DNA from: Glycocaulis sp051859565 | Lineage (GTDB): Bacteria > Pseudomonadota > Alphaproteobacteria > Caulobacterales > Maricaulaceae | Assembly: GCF_051859565.1 (NCBI RefSeq) | Contig: NZ_JBHYFK010000004.1 | Location: forward strand, 62,001 to 126,000 | DNA: 64,000 bases | Direction of reading: 5' to 3' | Part shown: positions 26,339-33,987 of the stretch, piece by piece | Layout: each line of letters starts with the position of its first letter | Position numbering within the stretch: position 1 is the stretch's first letter | Program-made: the position numbers and the translations under genes | The notes under the pieces: generated by a model | What the model saw: the letters and a program-made list of their open reading frames with translations, nothing else | Databases searched by the model: none | Told to the model about the DNA's origin: nothing

Positions 26339-26887
26339 TTAGAACTTCACCGACGGCGCAGCGCGCTCGGTGGCCGCAATCTCGAAGAACTCGCGGCCCT
26401 TGAAGCCGAACGGGCCTGCCAGCACCACGGCCGGGAATTGCTCAATCGCCGTGTTGTATTCCGACACCGCATTGTTGAAGAAGCGGCGGGCGGCGGCGAT
26501 CTTGTTTTCCAGATCGGCCAGCTCGCGCTGCAGCGACAGGAAGTTCTGGTTGGCTTTCAGATCCGGATAGGCTTCCGACAGCGCGAAGAGCTGGCGCAGC
26601 GCGCCGGTCAGCATGTTCTCGGCAGCGGCCAGATCCTTCATGCCGGTGGCATCTATGGCCTGCTGGCGCGCCCTGATGACGTTTTCCAGCGTTTCCTTCT
26701 CGTGTGTCGCGTAACCCTTCACGGTCTCAACCAGGTTCGGCACGAGATCGTAGCGCTGTTTCATCTGCACATCGATATCGCCCCAGGCCTGATTGGTCGT
26801 CTGACGCAGGGCCACGAGGCGGTTGTAGATGAGGATGATGGCCAGGCCGATAACGGCAAGGATGACGAGGATGATGACAAATTCCAT
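26339..26887 (-). CDS. lemA: LemA family protein
   Basis: The 182-residue protein has one N-terminal membrane helix (VIILVILAVIGLAIILIYN) and a helical coiled domain with the family signatures NQAWGDIDVQMKQRYDLVPNL and ENVIRARQQA, then LENKIAAARRFFNNAVSEYN and a phenylalanine-rich end. I start at the ATG at 26887, which has AAGGA 8 bases upstream, instead of an in-frame start further up. Function is not settled; linkage with M48 proteases is recurrent. Confidence 0.94.
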   Translation of the reverse strand: MEFVIILVILAVIGLAIILIYNRLVALRQTTNQAWGDIDVQMKQRYDLVPNLVETVKGYATHEKETLENVIRARQQAIDATGMKDLAAAENMLTGALRQLFALSEAYPDLKANQNFLSLQRELADLENKIAAARRFFNNAVSEYNTAIEQFPAVVLAGPFGFKGREFFEIAATERAAPSVKF

Positions 26888-26981
26888 GGAATTATCCTTC
26901 CCGTGAGGAGGTGGCGGGGCTTGTACCTTTGACAATTAAACCCAACCGTCCGGCGCGCCAAGCCTGTTGGGCGTCTGTGGC

Positions 26982-27434
26982 TTAAGGGGCGGTTTCCAGA
27001 AGGCGGGCGCGGTGCAAGTCCTTCTCACGTCCCATTAGTCTGAACATACGTATCAGCTCGCTGCGGCTGGCGACCTGAACGGGCATGTCACCCATGCCGA
27101 GGCTGATGCTCTCATGAACCTCCACAGGCCACCACTTACCCTCACGGCATACTTCCAGCCCGGCCATGATCTCGACCGGCACTTGGCCAAAGCTGGCGTT
27201 AAGGAACTGACGGGAGCGGAACAGTTGAGATGGCTCTGACTGTTTTCGCGTGACATCGGCGCGCTCCAGAAGCGCTAGTGCATCCCGGTCAGATACCAGC
27301 ACATCGATATCAGCCAGCGGCCCGTCCTCGATGCCGTGGAGATGGAGTCCGGCGCCGCCATAAACAGCCCAAGGGTCGCGGCAGGTCTTCATGGCGTCCG
27401 CCAGAGCAGTTAGCGTCGCCTGCAACCCGGTCAA
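26982..27434 (-). CDS. Nucleotidyltransferase-fold protein of unknown role
   Basis: The 150-residue product shows a minimal nucleotidyltransferase pattern: VYGGAGLHLHGIEDGPLADIDVLVSD at about 24-49, with GG and a DID acidic pair, then a later strand VEIMAGLE. This resembles small MNT/AbiEii-like proteins. No partner HEPN gene is adjacent. The start is TTG at 27434, two bases after the parC stop, so it is probably translated by coupling to parC; an internal ATG at 27392 is an alternative but would remove part of the fold. Confidence 0.65.
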   Translation of the reverse strand: MTGLQATLTALADAMKTCRDPWAVYGGAGLHLHGIEDGPLADIDVLVSDRDALALLERADVTRKQSEPSQLFRSRQFLNASFGQVPVEIMAGLEVCREGKWWPVEVHESISLGMGDMPVQVASRSELIRMFRLMGREKDLHRARLLETAP

Positions 27435-27436
27435 TG

Positions 27437-29689
27437 CTAAACCTGCCCTCTCGGCGCAAAGCGTCCAGCGCGCGAAAAGCCCTTCGGTGCCAGACGTCCG
27501 GCCTGCGCGCGCTTGCCGAGGAAGAGCTTCCAGTCTTCCACCAGATGCTTGCGCCCGGCCCCGTCCGTCCAGGTCAGGCCCTCTTCGGCGGCAAACACCG
27601 TGACATCGCTCACCTCTCCGCCCTTGCCGCCCAGCAGGCGCACACCCTTGCCGCGCGTCATTTCAGGGATCTCATCAAGAGCGAAGACGAGCAGCTTGCG
27701 GTTCTCGCCGATCACGGCGGCAGAGTCGCCTTTCGCTTCGGTCACGACGATCACCTCGGCGCCCTCGACGAGATTCACCAGCTGGCGGCCCGCCCGCTTG
27801 ATGGCGGGCAGTTCGGCTTCCGGCACGAGGAAGCCATGGCCGGAGCTAGACGCGATCAGCAGCTTGCGCGCCGGATCATGCTTCACCAGCGCCAGCGGAG
27901 CCGAGCTTTCATCAAGATCGATCTGCAGGCGCACCGGCTCGCCAAAGCCGCGCCCGCCCGGCAGCTTCGACGCATCCAGCGTGAAGACCCGCCCATCGGT
28001 GGCAAACAGGAGAAGCTTGTCGGTCGTCTCGCAGCGCACGGCAAACGCCGTCTCGTCGCCATCCTTGTGTTTCAGGCTTGAAAGGTCGTCCACATGGCCC
28101 TTGAGCGCGCGTATCCAGCCCTTTTCGGAGAGCACGACCGTCACCGGCTCGCGTACCACCAGCGCCTCTTCCACGCGGTCGGCCAGATCATCGGCCGGCG
28201 CATCGGCAAAATGGGTGCGGCGGCGGCCAATCGCGGTGCGCGGGCCGAAGCTCTCACGCACGGCAGCGATTTCACCGTCCACCTTCGCCCATTGCTGCTC
28301 ATCACTCGCAAGGAGGGCTTTCAGCCCCGCACGCTCCTCGCCCAGCCGGTCAGATTCCGCGCGCAGCTCGATCTCCTCCAGCTTGCGCAACGAGCGCAGG
28401 CGCATATTGAGGATCGCTTCGGCCTGCCGCTCGGACAGCTGGAACTCGGCCATCAGATCGGGCTTGGGCTCATCGCTCTCGCGGATGATGGCGATGACCC
28501 GGTCGAGATTGAGAAAGCAGATGATATAGCCTGCCAGCACTTCCAGCCGGTCTTCCACCTGCGCCAGACGGCGCGTGGCCCGGCGCACCACCACTTCGCG
28601 GCGATGGTCCAGCCATATCTGCAAGACCTCTTTCAGGCTCATCACGCGCGGCGCGCCCTTGGGGTCCAGCACGTTGAGGTTCAAGGGAAAACGCACTTCC
28701 AGATCAGTCGCGCGGAACATGGATTCCATCAGCACGGCCGGATCGACCGTGCGCGCGCGCGGCTCCAGCACCAGGCGCACATCCTCCGCGCTTTCATCCA
28801 TCACATCGGCCAGCAGAGGCAGCTTTTTGGCTTCCATCAGGCTCGCGATGCGCTCCACCAGCCGCGCCTTCTGGACCAGATAGGGAATCTCCGTGACGAC
28901 GATGCGCCACGTACCACGCCCCTGATCCTCCACCTCCCACTTGGCGCGCAGGCGGAAGCCGCCCCGGCCCGTCTCATAGGCTTCAAGGATGGAATCGGCA
29001 GACTCCACGCAGATGCCGCCGGTGGGAAAGTCCGGCCCTTTGACGAATTTGGCCAGCGCGCGCACGTCTGCATCCGGCCTGGTGATCAGATGGCGCGCCG
29101 CATCGCAGATTTCAGCCGCGTTATGGGGCGGGATGCTGGTCGCCATACCGACCGCAATGCCCGTCGCGCCATTGGCCAGCAGGTTCGGGAACGCACCGGG
29201 CAGGACGACCGGCTCTTCCTCCGACCCGTCATAGGTCTTGCGGAAATCGACCGTGTCCTCGTCCATATCCGCCAGCAGCAGGCGGGCCGCTTCGGTCAGG
29301 CGCGCTTCGGTATAGCGCATGGCCGCCGCGCTATCGCCGTCCACATTGCCGAAATTGCCCTGCCCCTCGATCAGCGGATAGCGGGCGGCAAAATCCTGCG
29401 CCAGACGCACCAGCGCGTCATAGACGGACTGGTCGCCATGCGGGTGGTATTTACCGATCACATCGCCGACCACACGCGCGGACTTTTTGAACGCCGCATC
29501 GGGATCAAGCTTCAGAAGGCGCATGGCGTGCAGGAGCCGCCGGTGAACGGGCTTCAGACCGTCACGGGCATCGGGCAGCGCGCGCTGGGTGATGGTGGAG
29601 AGCGCATAGGCCAGATAGCGCGAGGACAGCGCATCCTCGAAGCGCTCAGGGAAAATGCGCCCTGCCTCACCAACCGGTTCGTGTCCCAT
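27437..29689 (-). CDS. parC: DNA topoisomerase IV subunit A
   Basis: The 750-residue subunit breaks and rejoins DNA to unlink daughter chromosomes. N-terminal motifs include SSRYLAYALSTITQRALPDARDG, KKSARVVGDVIGKYHPHGDQSVYDALVRLAQ (quinolone-resistance region) and AAMRYTEARL with the catalytic Tyr. The C-terminal part, from about 500, is the shorter beta-pinwheel typical of ParC rather than GyrA, with no GyrA box. The partner parE is at 57.9-60.0 kb on the other strand. parC and parE are not adjacent here. Confidence 0.96.
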   Translation of the reverse strand: MGHEPVGEAGRIFPERFEDALSSRYLAYALSTITQRALPDARDGLKPVHRRLLHAMRLLKLDPDAAFKKSARVVGDVIGKYHPHGDQSVYDALVRLAQDFAARYPLIEGQGNFGNVDGDSAAAMRYTEARLTEAARLLLADMDEDTVDFRKTYDGSEEEPVVLPGAFPNLLANGATGIAVGMATSIPPHNAAEICDAARHLITRPDADVRALAKFVKGPDFPTGGICVESADSILEAYETGRGGFRLRAKWEVEDQGRGTWRIVVTEIPYLVQKARLVERIASLMEAKKLPLLADVMDESAEDVRLVLEPRARTVDPAVLMESMFRATDLEVRFPLNLNVLDPKGAPRVMSLKEVLQIWLDHRREVVVRRATRRLAQVEDRLEVLAGYIICFLNLDRVIAIIRESDEPKPDLMAEFQLSERQAEAILNMRLRSLRKLEEIELRAESDRLGEERAGLKALLASDEQQWAKVDGEIAAVRESFGPRTAIGRRRTHFADAPADDLADRVEEALVVREPVTVVLSEKGWIRALKGHVDDLSSLKHKDGDETAFAVRCETTDKLLLFATDGRVFTLDASKLPGGRGFGEPVRLQIDLDESSAPLALVKHDPARKLLIASSSGHGFLVPEAELPAIKRAGRQLVNLVEGAEVIVVTEAKGDSAAVIGENRKLLVFALDEIPEMTRGKGVRLLGGKGGEVSDVTVFAAEEGLTWTDGAGRKHLVEDWKLFLGKRAQAGRLAPKGFSRAGRFAPRGQV

Positions 29690-29739
29690 GCCCTGCCTCT
29701 GTCACTGATTCTGCTTCAGGCCAGTATAGGGCGTTCAGC

Positions 29740-30468
29740 CTAAAGTCTGCCCGCCGATTCCAGCCGCTCGATCATGCGCGCGCGCGCTTCGGGCAATACC
29801 TTGTCAGTGGGCCACAGCACGCGCCGTTCGATGAAGTGGGCGGTGAGCTTAAGACCGGCGGCAATATCACCCGGCGAGACCTCTCCCGACCCTGCCATGA
29901 AGCCCGGCAGGGCCAGCAGGCGGTCAGCATATTCCGCGCCGGCCTCCGCGCCGACCGCACGCCCGGTGCGCGGGCTGACATATTTGAGATCATGGGTCTG
30001 GCCGGTGGCGGCACACTTCTTCAGATCCATGCCATAGCCGAGATCAGCCAGCAGGCCCGCCTCCCAGCGGATATAGAGCGCGGGCCAGATATCGATATCG
30101 TTCAAGGACGATACCAGCACCTCGAACGCGCCATGTACCGCCGGATGTGCCTCGCGCTCCGGCAGGGCCAGCACCGCCATCGCGCAGGCCGCATTGAGGC
30201 CAGACAGCGCCAGCGGATCATCCATCAGCGCACCGGCGTCCAGCGATTCTGCTTCCAGCGCGTAATTGCCCAGATGCTCGTCCAGCCGCGCCCGCCAGAC
30301 CGCGCGCACCGCATTGCCCGGCTGCAGGATGGGCCGCATGGCCTTGGACCGCCCGCCGCGTACGAGCCCCGGATGGCGGCCATGCTCCGGGGTAAGCAGC
30401 TCCACAATGGCGCTGGTCTCACCATAATTGCGCACAGCGATGATGCGGCCGGTATCAGTCCATTCCAT
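29740..30468 (-). CDS. recO: DNA repair protein RecO
   Basis: The 242-residue protein starts with an OB-fold (MEWTDTGRIIAVRNYGETSAIVELLT...GLVRGGRSK), followed by a helical region and a C-terminal part with CAATGQTHDLKYVSPRTG, in which most zinc-finger cysteines of some RecO proteins are absent. It works with RecR to load RecA on SSB-coated gaps. It lies downstream of era, as in many alphaproteobacteria, but a palindromic repeat separates the two. Confidence 0.93.
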   Translation of the reverse strand: MEWTDTGRIIAVRNYGETSAIVELLTPEHGRHPGLVRGGRSKAMRPILQPGNAVRAVWRARLDEHLGNYALEAESLDAGALMDDPLALSGLNAACAMAVLALPEREAHPAVHGAFEVLVSSLNDIDIWPALYIRWEAGLLADLGYGMDLKKCAATGQTHDLKYVSPRTGRAVGAEAGAEYADRLLALPGFMAGSGEVSPGDIAAGLKLTAHFIERRVLWPTDKVLPEARARMIERLESAGRL

Positions 30469-30474
30469 GGGGCA

Positions 30475-30580
30475 CCCCTCGTCCTTCGAGACGGCCTTCG
30501 GCCTCCTCAGGATGAGGGGTTAGCCGCCCCTGCCCCTCATCCTGAGGGCGAGCGCAGCGAGCGTCTCGAAGGACGAGGGG
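30475..30580. repeat. Palindromic intergenic repeat, family A
   Basis: CCCCTCGTCCTTCGAGACG (30475-30493) is inverted at 30562-30580, and an inner pair CCTCAGGATGAGGGG / CCCCTCATCCTGAGG lies between. It fills almost the whole gap between era and recO and has the same outer sequence as the element at 16.7 kb. Confidence 0.9.
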
Positions 30581-30585
30581 CATAA

Positions 30586-31533
30586 TCACGCATCAAACTC
30601 CAGGCCGAGCGCGGAATAGCGCGCGCGCTCCTCGCTCCAGCCGGGACGCACCTTCACGTGCAGGAAGAGGTGAACCTCGCGCTCCAGATCGGCAGAGAGC
30701 TCCTTGCGGGCCAGTTCGCCAATGGTTTTCAGCGTCTGGCCGCCCTTGCCGATGACCATCGGCTTGTGGCCTTCGCGCTCCACGTAGATCGTCTGCTCGA
30801 TACGCACCGAGCCATCCTTGCGGTCCTGCCAGCTATCGGTCTCCACGGTGAGCCCATAGGGCAGCTCGTCATGGACGCGCAGGAACAGTTTTTCGCGCGT
30901 GATCTCAGCAGCCAGCAGACGCATGGGCAGATCGGCAATCTGGTCCTCGTCATAGAAGAACTCGCCTTCAGGCATCAGCCCGGCAAGACGCGCGGCCAGA
31001 TCCTTCACGCCGCTGCCATTGCTCGCAGAGATCATGAAGACCTCGCTGTAAGCGCCTGTTTCATGGAGACTTTGTGCCAGTGCCAGCAGCTCGTCGCGCT
31101 TGATGAGATCAATCTTGTTGAGCGCCAGAATGGCCGTCCGATTGGCGTTTTTAAGCCCGTCAATCACGCGGCGCGTGTCTTCATCGGCGCGCGCATCCTG
31201 CCCGCCTGTACGGCCCTTCAGCACGCGCGACGCGGCAGCGGCATCGACCACGTGGACGATGGCATCGGCCTCGTCTGCCCCGGCCCAGGCCGCTTTCACC
31301 ATCGCCCGGTCGAGGCGCCTGCGCGGCGCGAACACGCCGGGCGTATCGACCAGCACGACCTGCGTGCGATCCTTCATCATCACGCCGCGTATCTGGAAGC
31401 GCGTGGTCTGCACCTTGTGGGTGACGATGGAGACCTTCTGGCCGACCAGCGCATTCACAAGGCTGGATTTGCCCGCATTGGGCGCGCCCATCACGGCGAC
31501 AAAGCCTGCGCGGGTGGTTTCCTTACTGGTCAT
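30586..31533 (-). CDS. era: Ribosome-associated GTPase Era
   Basis: The 315-residue GTPase binds 16S rRNA and helps 30S maturation. P-loop GAPNAGKSS is at 16-24, switch and DTPG motifs follow, NKIDL marks the G4 motif, and the C-terminal KH domain carries IYVEREGHKPMVIGKGG. I start at the ATG at 31533 (MTSKETTRAGFVAV), which overlaps the end of rnc by 11 bases; longer in-frame starts would overlap rnc more and add a non-family tail. The rnc-era coupling is widespread. Confidence 0.96.
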   Translation of the reverse strand: MTSKETTRAGFVAVMGAPNAGKSSLVNALVGQKVSIVTHKVQTTRFQIRGVMMKDRTQVVLVDTPGVFAPRRRLDRAMVKAAWAGADEADAIVHVVDAAAASRVLKGRTGGQDARADEDTRRVIDGLKNANRTAILALNKIDLIKRDELLALAQSLHETGAYSEVFMISASNGSGVKDLAARLAGLMPEGEFFYDEDQIADLPMRLLAAEITREKLFLRVHDELPYGLTVETDSWQDRKDGSVRIEQTIYVEREGHKPMVIGKGGQTLKTIGELARKELSADLEREVHLFLHVKVRPGWSEERARYSALGLEFDA

Positions 31534-32212
31534 GGGCGTGTTCCCGTTTGAGCATGGCTTCGGCGGCGGCGCGCTGCGCAGCCTGTTTGGTCGCGCCTTC
31601 ACCCATAGCAGGTTCCAGCCCGTCTATCGTCACTTCCACCGTGAAATGCGGCCGATGGTCCGGCCCTTTGCGCGACACCAGCTGATAGGCTGGCGCTGGC
31701 AGGCTTTTGCGCGCCGCCCATTCCTGCAGATAGGATTTCGCGTCCTTGGTCTGGCGGGTGAGCTGGGCCAGCTCCTCCTCCCACGCGGAGTCGAAAAAGG
31801 CACGCGCAGCTGGCAGCCCGCCATCGAGATAGATAGCGCCGATCAGCGCCTCGCAGGCATCGCCAAGGATGGATTCCTTGTCCCGTCCCCCAAGGCGCTC
31901 CTCGCCCGGTGACAGAAGCAGCGCATCTCCCAGACCGATGGACCGAGCGACGCGCGCGCACGCACCCTTATTGACCAGCGCATTCAGACGATGCGCCAGC
32001 CCGCCTTCGCTAAGGCCCTCAAACATGGAATAGAGCTGTTCAGCCACCAGAAGGCCCAGCACGCGGTCGCCTAGAAACTCCATGCGTTCGTTGGAATCGG
32101 TGCGGCGGCGGCCATCGCCATGGCTGGCATGGGTCAGCGCGATTTCCAGCAGGCCGGGATCGGTAAATTTATAGCCGACGGCCTCTTCAAGCTGCTTGAG
32201 CCGGTTGGTCAT
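31523..32212 (-). CDS. rnc: Ribonuclease III
   Basis: The 229-residue double-strand-specific RNase processes rRNA precursors. The catalytic signature NERMEFLGDRVLGL is at 41-54 and the second acidic site DACEALIGAIYLDGG is at about 113-127. A double-stranded-RNA-binding domain ends the protein. Its ATG overlaps the acpS stop (ATGA), and its end overlaps era. The signal peptidase gene lepB, often found between acpS and rnc in alphaproteobacteria, is not present here. Confidence 0.97.
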   Translation of the reverse strand: MTNRLKQLEEAVGYKFTDPGLLEIALTHASHGDGRRRTDSNERMEFLGDRVLGLLVAEQLYSMFEGLSEGGLAHRLNALVNKGACARVARSIGLGDALLLSPGEERLGGRDKESILGDACEALIGAIYLDGGLPAARAFFDSAWEEELAQLTRQTKDAKSYLQEWAARKSLPAPAYQLVSRKGPDHRPHFTVEVTIDGLEPAMGEGATKQAAQRAAAEAMLKREHAHDQ

Positions 32213-32622
32213 GCGCCCGGCTCCGCCTTCGGGATCGCTTCCAGGATCGCGAAGGCCTGCGCCCAGGGGTAATCATCGGTCAGGGTCAGGTGAACAGTGA
32301 AATCCATGCCGTCCGGCGTGAGCGCGCGGGCACGCTCCAGCGCCTTGCCCGACAGATTCATCGTCGGCTTGCCGCCTTTGAGGTTGATGACTTCCAGATC
32401 ACGCCAGATCACGCCCCGGTATATGCCGGTACCCAGCGCCTTGGCGGTCGCTTCCTTGGCGGCAAAGCGCTTGGCATAGGTGTCCACCTCGCGCATCCGG
32501 CTCTCTGCCTTGGCGCGCTCGCCTGCGCTGAACACCCTGTTCTTGAAGCGGTCGCCAAACCGCTCAATCGAGCGCTCTATGCGGCGGATATCGATAATAT
32601 CGGTGCCGATGCCGATTATCAC
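32209..32622 (-). CDS. acpS: Holo-[acyl-carrier-protein] synthase
   Basis: The 137-residue enzyme transfers the 4'-phosphopantetheine arm from CoA to acyl carrier protein. Mg-binding and catalytic signatures are MIIGIGTDIIDIRRIE at the start and YAKRFAAKEATAKALGTG in the middle. Its start overlaps the pdxJ stop by 4 bases and its stop overlaps the rnc start by 4 bases, so all three are tightly co-translated. Confidence 0.96.
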   Translation of the reverse strand: MIIGIGTDIIDIRRIERSIERFGDRFKNRVFSAGERAKAESRMREVDTYAKRFAAKEATAKALGTGIYRGVIWRDLEVINLKGGKPTMNLSGKALERARALTPDGMDFTVHLTLTDDYPWAQAFAILEAIPKAEPGA

Positions 32623-33365
32623 GCGACCTTCTCCGCGCGCGCTTCGTCCATCAGGGCGCGCATGCGCTTCACGGCCGTTTCCAGCCCGGTGAAGATCGCC
32701 TCGCCAATGAGGAAATGGCCGATATTGAGCTCGGCGAGCTCCGCGATTGCGGCCACGGGCTTCACATTGTCAAAGGTCAGGCCATGGCCTGCATGCGGTT
32801 CGATACCACGCCGGACGGCCTCTCTGGCCGCGTCCTGCAGGCGTGCCAGCTCGCGCGCCACGCCCGCTTCATCGCCCTCCAGCCAGAGCTCGGCATAGCG
32901 CCCGGTGTGCAGCTCCACGACCGGCGCGCCCAGAACCTCGGCTACCGCAATCTGCACCGGGTCCGGCTCAATGAAGAGCGAGACGCGGCATCCAGCGTCT
33001 TTCAGGCGGCGCACAATCGGCGCGATGGTGTTGTGCAGACCCGCCACATCCAGCCCGCCTTCGGTCGTGCGCTCCTCACGCTTTTCCGGCACCAGGCAGG
33101 CGGCATGGGGCTTAAAGCGTTCAGCGATTTCGGCCATCTCGTCGGTCGCGGCCATTTCAAGATTGATCGGCAGGCGCGTCGCCGAGCGGATAGCCTCCAG
33201 ATCACCATCGCGGATATGACGCCGGTCTTCACGCAAATGGATGGTGATCCCGTCCGCGCCCGCGCTTTGCGCCACCGCCGCCGCCCGCACCGGATCGGGA
33301 TGCGCGCCGCCGCGGGCATTCCTGATGGTCGCGACGTGATCGATATTGAGGCCCAGACGCAACAT
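32619..33365 (-). CDS. pdxJ: Pyridoxine 5'-phosphate synthase
   Basis: The 248-residue TIM-barrel enzyme makes pyridoxine phosphate from deoxyxylulose phosphate and 3-amino-2-oxopropyl phosphate. Motifs are LRLGLNIDHVATIRNARGG at 2-20, ITIHLREDRRHI, NLEMAATDEM, and LHTGRYA. It lies 5 bp after pyrE and overlaps acpS. The pdxJ-acpS link is common in proteobacteria. Confidence 0.96.
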   Translation of the reverse strand: MLRLGLNIDHVATIRNARGGAHPDPVRAAAVAQSAGADGITIHLREDRRHIRDGDLEAIRSATRLPINLEMAATDEMAEIAERFKPHAACLVPEKREERTTEGGLDVAGLHNTIAPIVRRLKDAGCRVSLFIEPDPVQIAVAEVLGAPVVELHTGRYAELWLEGDEAGVARELARLQDAAREAVRRGIEPHAGHGLTFDNVKPVAAIAELAELNIGHFLIGEAIFTGLETAVKRMRALMDEARAEKVA

Positions 33366-33370
33366 CGGCC

Positions 33371-33961
33371 TTACGCCTCCAGCCCCCGGCTGCCGGGCTT
33401 GATGGCCGGAATGCGCTCCAGCTCTGGCGGCAGGGCGTCTTCGGCATAAGCCGGGAAAGCCACCGTCGCGAGCGCGATCAGCGGCACGCCCACGTCAGCG
33501 CGCCCGCCGGAACGGTCCACAAGACAGCATTCAGCCACCACTTTGGCACCAGTCTTCTCTATCGCGGAGATGCACTCGCGCGAGGAGAGGCCCGTCGTCA
33601 CGATGTCCTCGACAACCAGCACGCGGTCGGCCGCGGTCAGCTGGAAGCCGCGCCGAAGGCGGAACTCGCCATCCTCACGCTCGACAAACAGAAAAGGCAG
33701 GTCCAGCTGGCGAGCGGTTTCATAGCCCGGAATAATCCCGCCCAGCGCGGGCGAGACAATGGCGGTAATGTTGTCCTGAACCTTCGCGCGCACGGCCTCA
33801 GCCATCGCCTTGCACAGCTTTTCGGTGCGGGCAGGCTCGCGGAAAACCAGCGCCTTTTGCAGAAAGACCGGGCTGCGCAGGCCAGAGGACAGGATAAAAT
33901 GTCCCTCCAGCAAGGCACCTGCCTCGCGGAACTCGTCCAGCACTTCGTCTGCGGTCATCAT
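33371..33961 (-). CDS. pyrE: Orotate phosphoribosyltransferase
   Basis: The 196-residue enzyme makes orotidine 5'-phosphate in pyrimidine synthesis. The FILSSGLRSPVFLQK substrate segment, ALGGIIPGYE, the VEREDGEFRLRRGF loop and the PRPP-binding motif VLVVEDIVTTGLSS are all intact. The ATG at 33961 is preceded by GGGAGG. It lies 26 bp after rsh on the same strand. Confidence 0.95.
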   Translation of the reverse strand: MMTADEVLDEFREAGALLEGHFILSSGLRSPVFLQKALVFREPARTEKLCKAMAEAVRAKVQDNITAIVSPALGGIIPGYETARQLDLPFLFVEREDGEFRLRRGFQLTAADRVLVVEDIVTTGLSSRECISAIEKTGAKVVAECCLVDRSGGRADVGVPLIALATVAFPAYAEDALPPELERIPAIKPGSRGLEA

Positions 33962-33987
33962 ATCCGGCCTCCCGATAAAAAGCGGCG

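Noticed and set aside
28094..29743. Long open frame (549 codons) on the plus strand.
   Set aside because: It lies wholly antisense to parC, whose protein is unmistakable. Long antisense frames are expected in GC-rich coding DNA; the translation shows no family motif.
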